A DNA stretch of 64,000 nt, from NCBI RefSeq assembly GCF_013304825.1, contig NZ_JAAWUO010000011.1, forward strand, positions 1 through 64,000, given 5' to 3'. Positions 8,179 through 14,864 of the stretch are shown here, piece by piece; positions within the stretch are counted from its first letter, which is position 1; the number at the start of each line of letters is the position of its first letter. Both the position numbers and the translations under genes were made by a program. Source of the stretch: Blautia schinkii. Its GTDB lineage: Bacteria > Bacillota > Clostridia > Lachnospirales > Lachnospiraceae. The notes under the pieces are model-generated. The model saw only the letters and a program-made list of their open reading frames with translations. It had not been told where the DNA came from and made no database searches.

Positions 8179-9417
8179 TTATCTGTTACTCTCTATCGCT
8201 TCTTTAAAATCTCTCTTTAAATCTTCAATATCTTCAATTCCCACACTGATACGGATCAGGTCTTCGAATACTCCGGACTGCAGCTTCTCTTCGTCGGAAA
8301 TGTGTGCCGCGATGGTGGATTCAGGATGAATGACCAGTGTCTTCGTGTCTCCGATGTTGGAGATGATCAGTGGGATCTTCAATGAATTAATAATAGAAAA
8401 AGCCTTCTCCTTACTTCCGGTTCTTACGGTTACGATAGCTCCGTAGCCATTCCTGAACTGCTTTTCCGCAATTTCGTGATAAGGGCTTTCTTCCAGTCCC
8501 GGATAATTTACTTCAATGTCACCACCCAGGCCCTGTAAAAATCTCGCAAGCTCCAGTGCATTGTCACACTGTCTCTGCATTCGAAGTCCCAGGGTTTCCA
8601 GTCCCAGATTATTAAGGAAAGCATTCTGCGGAGCAAGACACGCGCCAGTGTTCCGGAAAAGTCCGTTTCTAAGCTTGGCGATGTATGCAAATGGTCCGAA
8701 TTTCCGGTATGGAGCAAGTCCCGGATATCGGTCAGGGTCCCATTTCAGACCCTTACCACAGACAAGAATGCCGCTGATGGCATCGCTGCTTCCATTAATA
8801 TACTTGGAAGAGGAATGAACCACGATGTCAGCTCCAAGCTTCAGTGGCTGGATCAGATACGGTGTTGCCACGGTATTGTCTACGATCAGCGGTACGTCAT
8901 GCTTATGTGCCACTTCTGCAACCGCCTGGATATCGGTAACGTCCAGCTTGGGGTTTCCGATGGTCTCCGCGAAAACAAGTCTCGTCTTCTCTGTGATCTC
9001 TGCCTCAAAAGCTTCCGGCTTATTCTCTTTCACATATTTTACGAAAATCCCGAAAGGCTTCAGATCATCGAACAGCTCCACAGTTCCGCCGTACAGTCCG
9101 CAGGCTGCTACGATCTCATCTCCAGCCTGAAGAATGTTCAGAAACGCATTAGTCAGCGCTGCCATTCCGGATGCACAGGCCACACTGCCGATTCCATCCT
9201 CCAGCATAGTCACTCTCTTCTCAAAGGACTCCACCGTAGGATTGTTGATCCTTGTATAGGAGAAGCCCATTTTTTTATTGTCAAAAATTTTCTCCAGGTC
9301 TTCCGCGCTGTCATGCCGGAATGCGCTGCTCTGATAGATCGGAACCTGTGTGGCTCCCTGTGGATATTTCTCATTGGTGCCGTGGAGCAGCCCTGTATTA
9401 AAGCCGTATTCGTTCAT
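8179..9417 (-). CDS. metY: O-acetylhomoserine sulfhydrylase MetY
   Basis: A 412-aa PLP enzyme of the Cys/Met metabolism family. The PLP lysine lies in HSSSKYINGSSDAISG and the N-terminal motif is YSYTRINNPTVE-like (FSYTRINNP). It makes homocysteine from O-acetylhomoserine; in this operon the sulfur donor is probably thiocarboxylated HcyS. The ATG at 9417 is preceded by GGGAAGAGG. A GTG nine codons upstream (9444) lies almost on the predicted transcription start and is rejected. This is the first gene of the 10-gene operon. Homocysteine would feed methionine and then SAM (metK in this window). Confidence 0.92.
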   Translation of the reverse strand: MNEYGFNTGLLHGTNEKYPQGATQVPIYQSSAFRHDSAEDLEKIFDNKKMGFSYTRINNPTVESFEKRVTMLEDGIGSVACASGMAALTNAFLNILQAGDEIVAACGLYGGTVELFDDLKPFGIFVKYVKENKPEAFEAEITEKTRLVFAETIGNPKLDVTDIQAVAEVAHKHDVPLIVDNTVATPYLIQPLKLGADIVVHSSSKYINGSSDAISGILVCGKGLKWDPDRYPGLAPYRKFGPFAYIAKLRNGLFRNTGACLAPQNAFLNNLGLETLGLRMQRQCDNALELARFLQGLGGDIEVNYPGLEESPYHEIAEKQFRNGYGAIVTVRTGSKEKAFSIINSLKIPLIISNIGDTKTLVIHPESTIAAHISDEEKLQSGVFEDLIRISVGIEDIEDLKRDFKEAIESNR

Positions 9418-9446
9418 AGCCTCTTCCCTTTCTTTTGTTGACACTT

Positions 9447-9481
9447 ATATTAGCCTACTATTCATAGTATGTCAATAGGAA
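9447..9481 (-). promoter_or_regulatory. metY operon promoter with overlapping palindrome
   Basis: The promoter has -35 TTGACA (9470-9475), a 17-bp spacer and -10 TAATAT (9447-9452). The -35 box is embedded in an interrupted palindrome at 9460-9481 whose form (TTCCTATT, 5-bp centre, ACTATGAAT) recurs at the sulfate transporter promoter. A second perfect 14-bp palindrome of TACTAT/ATAGTA type fills the spacer (9456-9469). This layout would suit repression, perhaps by a sulfur regulator of the Rrf2/CymR kind. That identity is inference. Confidence 0.7.
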
Positions 9482-9515
9482 AACTGGATTAAATGTATTT
9501 TTTTGTGTACACAAC

Positions 9516-9779
9516 TATACAGCAGCATGGTACAATTATATCAATTACGGGAATTACAGCCCCACCCTTGATTTCCGCGTCCGGCTGTTCAACATTCTCG
9601 CCTTGGGAGGCACTGTGATCAGCCTGATCTTTCTCATCGTTTTTCCGGTGATGTTTTTTACCAGCGGCGGATATCATGGCGGTATGCCGGCCTTCTTCGT
9701 GTTTGCCATTATCTTTACCGTGCTGATGCTGGAAAAAATACGGGCTCTGATCGTTTCTCTGCTGGAGATTATTTTGTAA
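9516..9779 (+). pseudogene. Remnant of a membrane sensor histidine kinase N-terminus
   Basis: The plus-strand frame ending in TAA at 9777-9779 encodes a stretch with LDFRVRLFNILA followed by a hydrophobic segment (VISLIFLIVFPVMFF) and a second one. This is typical of the N-terminal membrane part of hybrid sensor kinases in Clostridia. There is no start codon or ribosome site, no upstream reading frame (an in-frame stop lies at 9465), and no kinase domain. It is therefore read as a decayed fragment. The assignment rests on remembered family resemblance only. Confidence 0.5.
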
Positions 9780-9839
9780 AAATTTATGATCCGTAGACAG
9801 TAACTGAACAACTGCTGCACAATTTATCAGGAGGTGCCT

Positions 9840-10124
9840 ATGCATAAAAAAATCTTATTTCTTTTAACAGGTGCGATCGCTCTTTCCATATCTGCAGTCC
9901 CGGTCCTCGCTTCTGACCCGCCAACCGATGACGGTCAGTACATCTGGCAGGATGAAAACGGAGATTACTGGTACCGCAAAAAATACGATCTTCTGTCCAC
10001 CATCAGCCAGTACTCCGAGGATGCCTCTGACGAATGGAAGGAAATGTATGACACCTATCTGGATACCATAAACGGAATCCGTATGATGGATGGTTGTTCC
10101 CTGACCGAAGGAAGCCATACCTGA
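9840..10124 (+). CDS. Small secreted protein of unknown function
   Basis: A 94-aa protein with a clear signal peptide (MHKKILFLLTGAIALSIS, then AVPVLA before the likely cleavage at ASD). The acidic, aromatic mature part contains WQDENGDYWYRKK. GGAGG lies 6 bases upstream of the ATG at 9840; a GTG at 9834 falls inside the ribosome site and was rejected. I do not recognise the family. It is one of very few plus-strand genes and follows the kinase remnant, so it may be what is left of a former accessory locus. Confidence 0.55.
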   Translation: MHKKILFLLTGAIALSISAVPVLASDPPTDDGQYIWQDENGDYWYRKKYDLLSTISQYSEDASDEWKEMYDTYLDTINGIRMMDGCSLTEGSHT

Positions 10125-10204
10125 TCCCCCTGCCCCTTCTGCCGTTATTTTGCAGACCGGAAGATTCATAGCTGTATCTCCGTTGCAAAAGGCACATCAT
10201 ATTT

Positions 10205-10250
10205 ACACAAAAGAAGCTGCAGAACTTGAGTCTTCATTGTTCTGCAGCTC
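10205..10250 (-). terminator. Terminator after the orphan sulfate-binding protein gene
   Basis: An inverted repeat with 11-bp arms, AGCTGCAGAAC (10215-10225) and its complement (10239-10249), is followed on the minus strand by TTCTTTTGTG. It lies 37 bases past the binding-protein stop. The other side is pyrimidine-rich too, so it may also stop plus-strand transcripts from 9840-10124. Confidence 0.75.
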
Positions 10251-10286
10251 CTTTGTGTTGTTCTATCTGATCATATCTTCTATCGG

Positions 10287-11303
10287 TTATCCTTCATAAA
10301 TCTGATCAAAAATCCCTCCATCTGAAAAATGTGTTTCCTGTGCCTTTTTCCATCCGCCGAAATCATCAATGGTGACAAGATTGATGTCCAGGTCAAACAC
10401 ATCTGAGTATTCCTTCAGAATATCCTGATTTGACGGACGGTAATAATTATCACCTGCGATCCGCTGTGCTTCATCGGAATAGAGATAATTCAGATATTCC
10501 TCTGCCACATCTCTGGTGCCTCTTTTGTCTACGACTTTATCGACTACTGCTACTGACGGCTGTGCAAGAATGCTGATGCTTGGTGTTACGATTTCGTAGT
10601 CGTCCGGATAATCTTTTACGGAAAGATAGGCTTCATTTTCCCAGGCAATCAGCACATCTCCCTGTCCGTTTTCTACAAATGAAGTTGTTGCACCTCTGGC
10701 TCCGGTATCAAGGACAAGTACGTTTTTGTAAAGATCTCCGATGAATTCTTTAATCTTATCTTCGTCTCCGTTATATTTATCTTTTGCATAGGCCCAGGCT
10801 GCCAGGTAATTCCATCTTGCTCCGCCGGAGGTTTTCGGGTTTGGTGTGATCACACCTACATCTTTCTTTACCAGATCATCCCAGTCCTTGATATTCTTGG
10901 GATTTCCTTTTCTCACAAGAAATACAATAGTCGAAGTGTATGGAGAGCTGTCCTCCGGAAATTTGTCCACCCACCCGTCATCGATGAGTCCTGCATCCTG
11001 GATCGCATCCACATCATACTCCAGTGCCAGTGTTACCACATCTGCTTCCAGTCCGTTGGCAACCTCAAGTGCCTGCTTGCCGGAACCACCATGGGACTGC
11101 GTGATCTCAACATCCTGGCCTGTTTTTTCTTTCCAGTGTTCCTGAAAAATCTTATTGTACTGTTCGTAAAGCTCTCTGGTCGGATCATAAGATACATTTG
11201 TAATGCTGACGCTGTCCGCCGCATAGGTTGTCACTCCTGTAAGGCTTCCAAATGCCGCTACTGCTGCAAGAGCTGCTACTGCTGATCTCCATCTTCTTTT
11301 CAT
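10287..11303 (-). CDS. Sulfate-binding protein, orphan copy
   Basis: A 338-aa extracellular solute-binding protein of the Sbp/CysP family. The mature part begins with the family hallmark [10 protein letters not shown], and [12 protein letters not shown] and [20 protein letters not shown] line the sulfate site. It is closely similar to the binding protein of the sulfate transporter at 23991-25016 but stands alone, with its own promoter and terminator. The signal peptide ends in an AxA-type site (TTYA/ADS) and has no lipobox cysteine, which is unusual for a Gram-positive binding protein. RBS AGGAGG precedes the ATG. It probably serves the CysTWA permease 11 kb away. Confidence 0.9.
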   Translation of the reverse strand: MKRRWRSAVAALAAVAAFGSLTGVTTYAADSVSITNVSYDPTRELYEQYNKIFQEHWKEKTGQDVEITQSHGGSGKQALEVANGLEADVVTLALEYDVDAIQDAGLIDDGWVDKFPEDSSPYTSTIVFLVRKGNPKNIKDWDDLVKKDVGVITPNPKTSGGARWNYLAAWAYAKDKYNGDEDKIKEFIGDLYKNVLVLDTGARGATTSFVENGQGDVLIAWENEAYLSVKDYPDDYEIVTPSISILAQPSVAVVDKVVDKRGTRDVAEEYLNYLYSDEAQRIAGDNYYRPSNQDILKEYSDVFDLDINLVTIDDFGGWKKAQETHFSDGGIFDQIYEG

Positions 11304-11347
11304 AATACTTACCTCCTGTGTTTGCCTCGTGTTTTGTTGTTGGGGCT

Positions 11348-11401
11348 ATTATAAACATGAGTAAGTCCATATGAAAACTGTTAGATTGGAAACCGTTTTC
11401 A
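11348..11401 (-). promoter_or_regulatory. Promoter and LacI-type operator of the orphan sulfate-binding protein
   Basis: A -10 TATAAT lies at 11348-11353, with a weak -35 (TTTCAT, 11371-11376) 17 bp away. A LacI/cre-like operator TGAAAACGGTTTCC lies at 11388-11401, matching 12 of 14 positions of TGAAAACGTTTTCA. The operator is 11 bp upstream of the -35, nearly the same spacing as at two other promoters here (25049-25101, 26259-26310). Confidence 0.6.
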
Positions 11402-11464
11402 GGAGATTTCAGAAACAGGGATCTTTTTGCTAATTTCACAGGTTTTTATACTGATTTTCAGCTG

Positions 11465-11623
11465 TTATCCATATATTTCTCACTCTTTTTTACATATATT
11501 TATCGCCGTTGAAAGCTTTTGTGAAAACGCAATCAGCCTTGCAAGACAGTTATCCACACCCGTCCTGAAAAATCGCTTTTTCGAGTGGATGGTTTTCCAC
11601 ATATTCCACAAAAATTATCCCCT
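11465..11623 (+). other. Cluster of DnaA-box-like nonamers
   Basis: This gene-free stretch upstream of the orphan binding-protein promoter has five same-direction nonamers resembling the DnaA box. They are TTATCCATA (11465), TTATCCACA (11550, perfect), TTTTCCACA (11593), TATTCCACA (11602) and TTATCCCCT (11615). The surroundings are AT-rich. Gene direction does not switch here, so it is not a replication origin. A DnaA-titration or DnaA-regulated site is possible. The rest of 11402-11708 holds no recognisable gene. Confidence 0.45.
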
Positions 11624-11708
11624 GACACCTATGTAATCGTTCCAGGTTTATATTAAGCGAATGTTCAAAATCCACTTTGTCGCATACCCAAGAACATAAA
11701 TTTTTTCT

Positions 11709-12950
11709 TTACAGATAGATATAATCATTCATCACTGGCTGCAGACCATGATCTTTCAGTGCATTAAAAACTTCATCCACAGATCTTCCGTCTGAAATCT
11801 CAAACTGGTCATCACCTTTATCCTCAATATCATCTACATGGCTTCCAATTCCTGTGCTGACACCTGCGGAAATCTTTGTTGCAGCAATATTCACCAGATT
11901 GTCACGGACACGCTCGCACTCTCTGGTAGATACGGTAATGCTTGCAAACGGCATAAACAGGCGATATGCACAAACTACCTGCAGAAGCTGCGGTTCGTGG
12001 ACATCCTTCGGATTGATCCGGTCGTTGTTGATGATCGGACGAAGTCTTGGGCAGGAAAAAGCAATCTCTGCGTGTGGATATTTTCTCTGCAGAAGATATG
12101 CGTGATATCCGGTTGCAAAAGCATCCTTCCGGAAATCATCCAGTCCCAGAAGTGCCGCAAAACCAACGCCTCGCATGCCGCCTTTTAACGCACGCTCCTG
12201 AGTATTTAATCTATATGGAAAAATCCTCTTATGTCCTGCCAGATGCAGTGTCTCATACTTATCAGAATTATAGGTCTCCTGAAAAACAGTTACATAATCT
12301 GCGCCGCATTTGTGAAGATATGCGTACTCATCAGAATTCATCGGATATACCTCAAGGCCGACTACCTTGAAATATTTCCGGGCAATCTCACAGGCCTTTC
12401 CGATATATTCTAAATTGGATTTGGATTTGCTCTCACCGGTAAGGATCAGGATCTCCTGAAGTCCGGTTTCTGCAATGGCTGCCATTTCTTTTTCGATCTC
12501 ATCTGCATTCAGCTGTGCACGGCGGATTTTGTTATGACAGTTAAATCCGCAGTAAATGCAGTAGTTCTCACAGTAGTTTGCAATATAGATCGGTGTAAAC
12601 ATGCAGATACTGTTTCCAAAATGCTTCCTTGTCTCGATCCGTGCAGCCTGTGCGATTTCTTCCAGAAGTGGAAGTGCTGCCGGTGAAAGCAGGGCTTTAA
12701 AATCCTCCGGCGTACGGTTGTCATGAGCAAGTGCCCTGCGTACATCTGCTTCTGTGTATTTATCATAATCATATGCGTTCATTGCGGTAATAACCTGATC
12801 CATTACATCAGATTCTTCCAGCTGTTCCATATCCGGAAGGTACTTCATATGATCAATACGGTTCTTTTTCATATCTTCCAGAATTTCTTCATTTACGATA
12901 CTTTCATTAAAATGGCCGTCCTGCTGACTGGCCTGTACTGTTTCTGCCAT
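11709..12950 (-). CDS. thiH: 2-iminoacetate synthase ThiH
   Basis: A 413-aa radical SAM enzyme that cleaves tyrosine to dehydroglycine and p-cresol, supplying the C-N unit of the thiazole of thiamine. The cluster motif CENYCIYC (CX3CX2C) appears in ANYCENYCIYCGFNCHNKI (about residue 105). The TLTGE-like strand (ILTGESKSKS) and the C-terminal ThiH/BATS region are present. The ATG at 12950 was chosen from the family start; an upstream in-frame ATG at 13028 would add a tail without homology. It is the last gene of the thiS-thiG-thiH transcript under TPP riboswitch control. Confidence 0.92.
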   Translation of the reverse strand: MAETVQASQQDGHFNESIVNEEILEDMKKNRIDHMKYLPDMEQLEESDVMDQVITAMNAYDYDKYTEADVRRALAHDNRTPEDFKALLSPAALPLLEEIAQAARIETRKHFGNSICMFTPIYIANYCENYCIYCGFNCHNKIRRAQLNADEIEKEMAAIAETGLQEILILTGESKSKSNLEYIGKACEIARKYFKVVGLEVYPMNSDEYAYLHKCGADYVTVFQETYNSDKYETLHLAGHKRIFPYRLNTQERALKGGMRGVGFAALLGLDDFRKDAFATGYHAYLLQRKYPHAEIAFSCPRLRPIINNDRINPKDVHEPQLLQVVCAYRLFMPFASITVSTRECERVRDNLVNIAATKISAGVSTGIGSHVDDIEDKGDDQFEISDGRSVDEVFNALKDHGLQPVMNDYIYL

Positions 12951-13114
12951 TACTCTTATGTCGCTCCTCTCATATATTGCAGCAATGTTCTGTTTCTCAC
13001 TGATGCATATCCATAAACTCAATTTCAATTGAAACCAGACAATACCTGCGATTCACTGCACAGGCAGCTCCTGCCCCGCTTAGTGTTCTGCGTTCAATCA
13101 TTCATTTATCAATT

Positions 13115-13900
13115 TTACTCATGCAGAAATCCGGTCAGCGGTGAAGATGCACTTGCACCTCTCTCAAGAGTTCTTCCCATGCCGGAAAGGTATGCACTTC
13201 TTCCTGCCTCAATAGCTTTCTTAAAGGCTTCCGCCATAACACGGACATCTCCTGCTGTTGCGATAGCTGTGTTTGCCATAACTGCTGCTGCGCCCATTTC
13301 CATTGCTTCACATGCCTGTGACGGACGGCCGATTCCTGCGTCTACGATAATTGGAAGGTCGATCTCATCGATGAGGATCTGGATAAATTCTTTTGTGCAG
13401 ATTCCTTTGTTGGAACCGATTGGGGAACCAAGCGGCATTACACAGGCTGCTCCTGCGTTTACCAGATCTCTGGCTGCATTCAGATCCGGATACATGTACG
13501 GCATTACTACGAAGCCCTCTTTTGCAAGGATCTCTGTTGCCTTGATGGTCTCATAGTTATCCGGAAGAAGATATTTGGAGTCATGGATAACTTCGATCTT
13601 TACAAAATCTCCGCATCCAAGCTCGCGGGAAAGTCTTGCAATGCGGACTGCCTCCTGAGCATTTCTGGCTCCTGATGTGTTCGGAAGAAGCGTAACATCC
13701 TTCGGTACATAGTCAAGAATGTTTGCAAGTCCACCCTCATTTGCACGTCGCAGGGCAAGTGTTACGATCTGAGTTCCTGCTTTTTCAATACATGCTTTTA
13801 CAAGCTCCAGAGAAAATTTTCCTGAACCAAGGATAAAACGGGAAGTAAACTCATGGCCTCCCAGGATCAATTTGTCTTCATTTGTGTTTGCTGTTGTCAT
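13115..13900 (-). CDS. thiG: Thiazole synthase ThiG
   Basis: A 261-aa TIM-barrel enzyme that joins deoxyxylulose phosphate, dehydroglycine and ThiS-thiocarboxylate into the thiazole phosphate. Typical motifs are GSGKF near the start, [36 protein letters not shown] and VDAGIGRPS (phosphate binding). RBS AAAGGTGG lies upstream of the ATG. About 180 bases separate it from thiS; that stretch carries no recognisable gene. Length is normal. Confidence 0.95.
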   Translation of the reverse strand: MTTANTNEDKLILGGHEFTSRFILGSGKFSLELVKACIEKAGTQIVTLALRRANEGGLANILDYVPKDVTLLPNTSGARNAQEAVRIARLSRELGCGDFVKIEVIHDSKYLLPDNYETIKATEILAKEGFVVMPYMYPDLNAARDLVNAGAACVMPLGSPIGSNKGICTKEFIQILIDEIDLPIIVDAGIGRPSQACEAMEMGAAAVMANTAIATAGDVRVMAEAFKKAIEAGRSAYLSGMGRTLERGASASSPLTGFLHE

Positions 13901-14078
13901 TTTTTATGTCCACCTTTCTGTTATTTATCTGCATTGTATTTCAGCTGCAATAACTGCTCAGCTATTCAATTTCAAGGCAGCAATTTTCTGCGATTCTGCC
14001 CATCCCACAGCCGGATATTCCTGCCCATCTTCAGACTTCTGAACAGGAATTTCTGTATCCGTTCTTATTCTTTCTGTC

Positions 14079-14282
14079 TCAGCAGCTTCCGCCGCCCATA
14101 AACTGCAGGATTTCCACAACGTCTCCGTCTTTCAGCACGGTCGTGTCGTAAGTCTCTCTCTTGATGATCTCTTCATTCAGCTCTACTACCACCTGCACCG
14201 GAACATAGTTACATGCTTCCAGATATTCAGTTACTGTCACCGGCTTTTCCAGTGTTCTGCTTTCACCATTTACTGTGATCAT
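14079..14282 (-). CDS. thiS: Sulfur carrier protein ThiS
   Basis: A 67-aa ubiquitin-like carrier that would bring sulfur to ThiG as a C-terminal thiocarboxylate. The C-terminus is EILQFMGGGSC. As in the HcyS-like carrier, the glycines are not terminal but followed by two residues, here Ser-Cys. Most ThiS proteins end in GG or GGG, so trimming appears necessary. No thiF lies in this operon. HcyF and HcyD from the sulfur operon, 7 kb away, are candidates for activation and trimming. RBS GGAAAGGAG precedes the start. It is the first gene after the TPP riboswitch. Confidence 0.88.
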   Translation of the reverse strand: MITVNGESRTLEKPVTVTEYLEACNYVPVQVVVELNEEIIKRETYDTTVLKDGDVVEILQFMGGGSC

Positions 14283-14361
14283 AATCGCTCCTTTCCGGAA
14301 ATTTCGCCAAGTCAGAAGTAATTCTCAATCTCTTCCGGTCAATCGGATATTCGCAATCCGT

Positions 14362-14417
14362 AAAAAAAGAGTTCACAAAGAAATACACCCGCGGTGGTGC
14401 ACCCCTTCATGAACTCT
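14362..14417 (-). terminator. Long hairpin terminator between TPP riboswitch and thiS, T-box-like inner sequence
   Basis: The arms AGAGTTCA (14410-14417) and TGAACTCT (14368-14375) enclose a further paired segment (GGTGCACC with GGGTGTA) and end in TTTTTTT on the minus strand. The loop side reads GGGGTGCACCACCGCGGG, which recalls the T-box consensus AGGGUGGNACCGCG with insertions. No room exists for a normal T-box Stem I, so only the terminator is claimed. Confidence 0.6.
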
Positions 14418-14510
14418 GTTCACTCTCAAAATTTCCCATGTTTAATTGTAAAATATTTCTCTGTAAATCCTGATCTTACGTATATTCAGGCGGATAAAAC
14501 ATCCGCATCC

Positions 14511-14543
14511 AATAAAAAAGGAGATACACCAAGGTATCTCCCG
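14511..14543 (-). terminator. Expression-platform terminator of the TPP riboswitch
   Basis: The hairpin GGGAGATACC/GTATCTCC is followed by TTTTTTATT on the minus strand, directly after the riboswitch aptamer. It would stop transcription of thiSGH when TPP is bound. Confidence 0.8.
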
Positions 14544-14555
14544 TAAATTCATCTT

Positions 14556-14643
14556 ATACGTTCCTACGTTGGCATTATCCAAATCAGGTATAAGGGTCGA
14601 AGTTGAAGACTTCCTCTCAGCCTGCCATCACAAGCTCCCCTGT
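14556..14643 (-). ncRNA. TPP riboswitch (THI element)
   Basis: The reverse complement contains the full TPP aptamer core. GGGGAGC and the CTGAGA box (GGCTGAGAGGAAG) are followed by GACCCTTATACCTGAT, then GGATAATGCCAACGTAGGAA. It is followed by an intrinsic terminator and controls the downstream thiS-thiG-thiH genes by transcription attenuation. Confidence 0.95.
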
Positions 14644-14657
14644 TATTTACACGGTTT

Positions 14658-14686
14658 AGTATAATTCCGATTCTGCTTCATGTCAA
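14658..14686 (-). promoter_or_regulatory. Promoter of the thiSGH operon
   Basis: A -35 TTGACA (14681-14686), a 17-bp spacer and -10 TATACT (14658-14663) lie just upstream of the TPP riboswitch on the minus strand. Confidence 0.8.
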
Positions 14687-14702
14687 GAATAATAAATTTT
14701 GG

Positions 14703-14864
14703 TTTTATTTGGTTACTGTTCACTGGTAATATTCCGCGAGGTGTTTTTTGTGAGCGAAGGTCACAGAAAACCCGAGACATACCGCGCGGATTTATGCGAT
14801 TAGCATAAATCCTGTGCATCGCGAAGCGTGTTGCTGAGAACGGAGTGAACAGTAACTTTTATTT
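14703..14864. mobile_element. MITE-like element with terminal inverted repeats and flanking duplication
   Basis: Perfect 13-bp terminal inverted repeats, GTTACTGTTCACT (14712-14724) and its complement (14844-14856), bound a 145-bp non-coding unit. Inside is a 10-bp-arm hairpin GGATTTATGC/GCATAAATCC (14788-14812) and a smaller one around 14759. The octamer TTTTATTT lies on both sides (14703-14710 and 14857-14864), which looks like a target-site duplication, with one extra G on the left. No protein is encoded. The right end falls two bases from the stop codon of the adjacent gene. Confidence 0.7.

Noticed and set aside
9417-9444. GTG start of metY at 9444
   Set aside because: It would lie almost on the transcription start with no ribosome site, while ATG at 9417 has GGGAAGAGG in front.
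9489-9845. A 118-codon minus-strand open frame
   Set aside because: Its composition (His, Gln and Lys rich, no domain) and its position antiparallel to the kinase remnant and the ribosome site of the 9840 gene mark it as a shadow frame.
11465-11623. Replication origin at the DnaA-box-like cluster
   Set aside because: Genes on both sides are on the same strand, dnaA/dnaN are absent, and gyrBA and rRNA orientation place the origin to the right of the window.
13901-14078. Remnant of thiF between thiS and thiG
   Set aside because: One frame is open for about 40 codons, but none of the ThiF motifs (GxGGLG, CxxC) can be read in any frame.
14362-14417. A true T-box riboswitch before thiS
   Set aside because: The T-box-like core is imperfect and the upstream space after the TPP terminator is too short for Stem I with a specifier loop; kept only as a finding.
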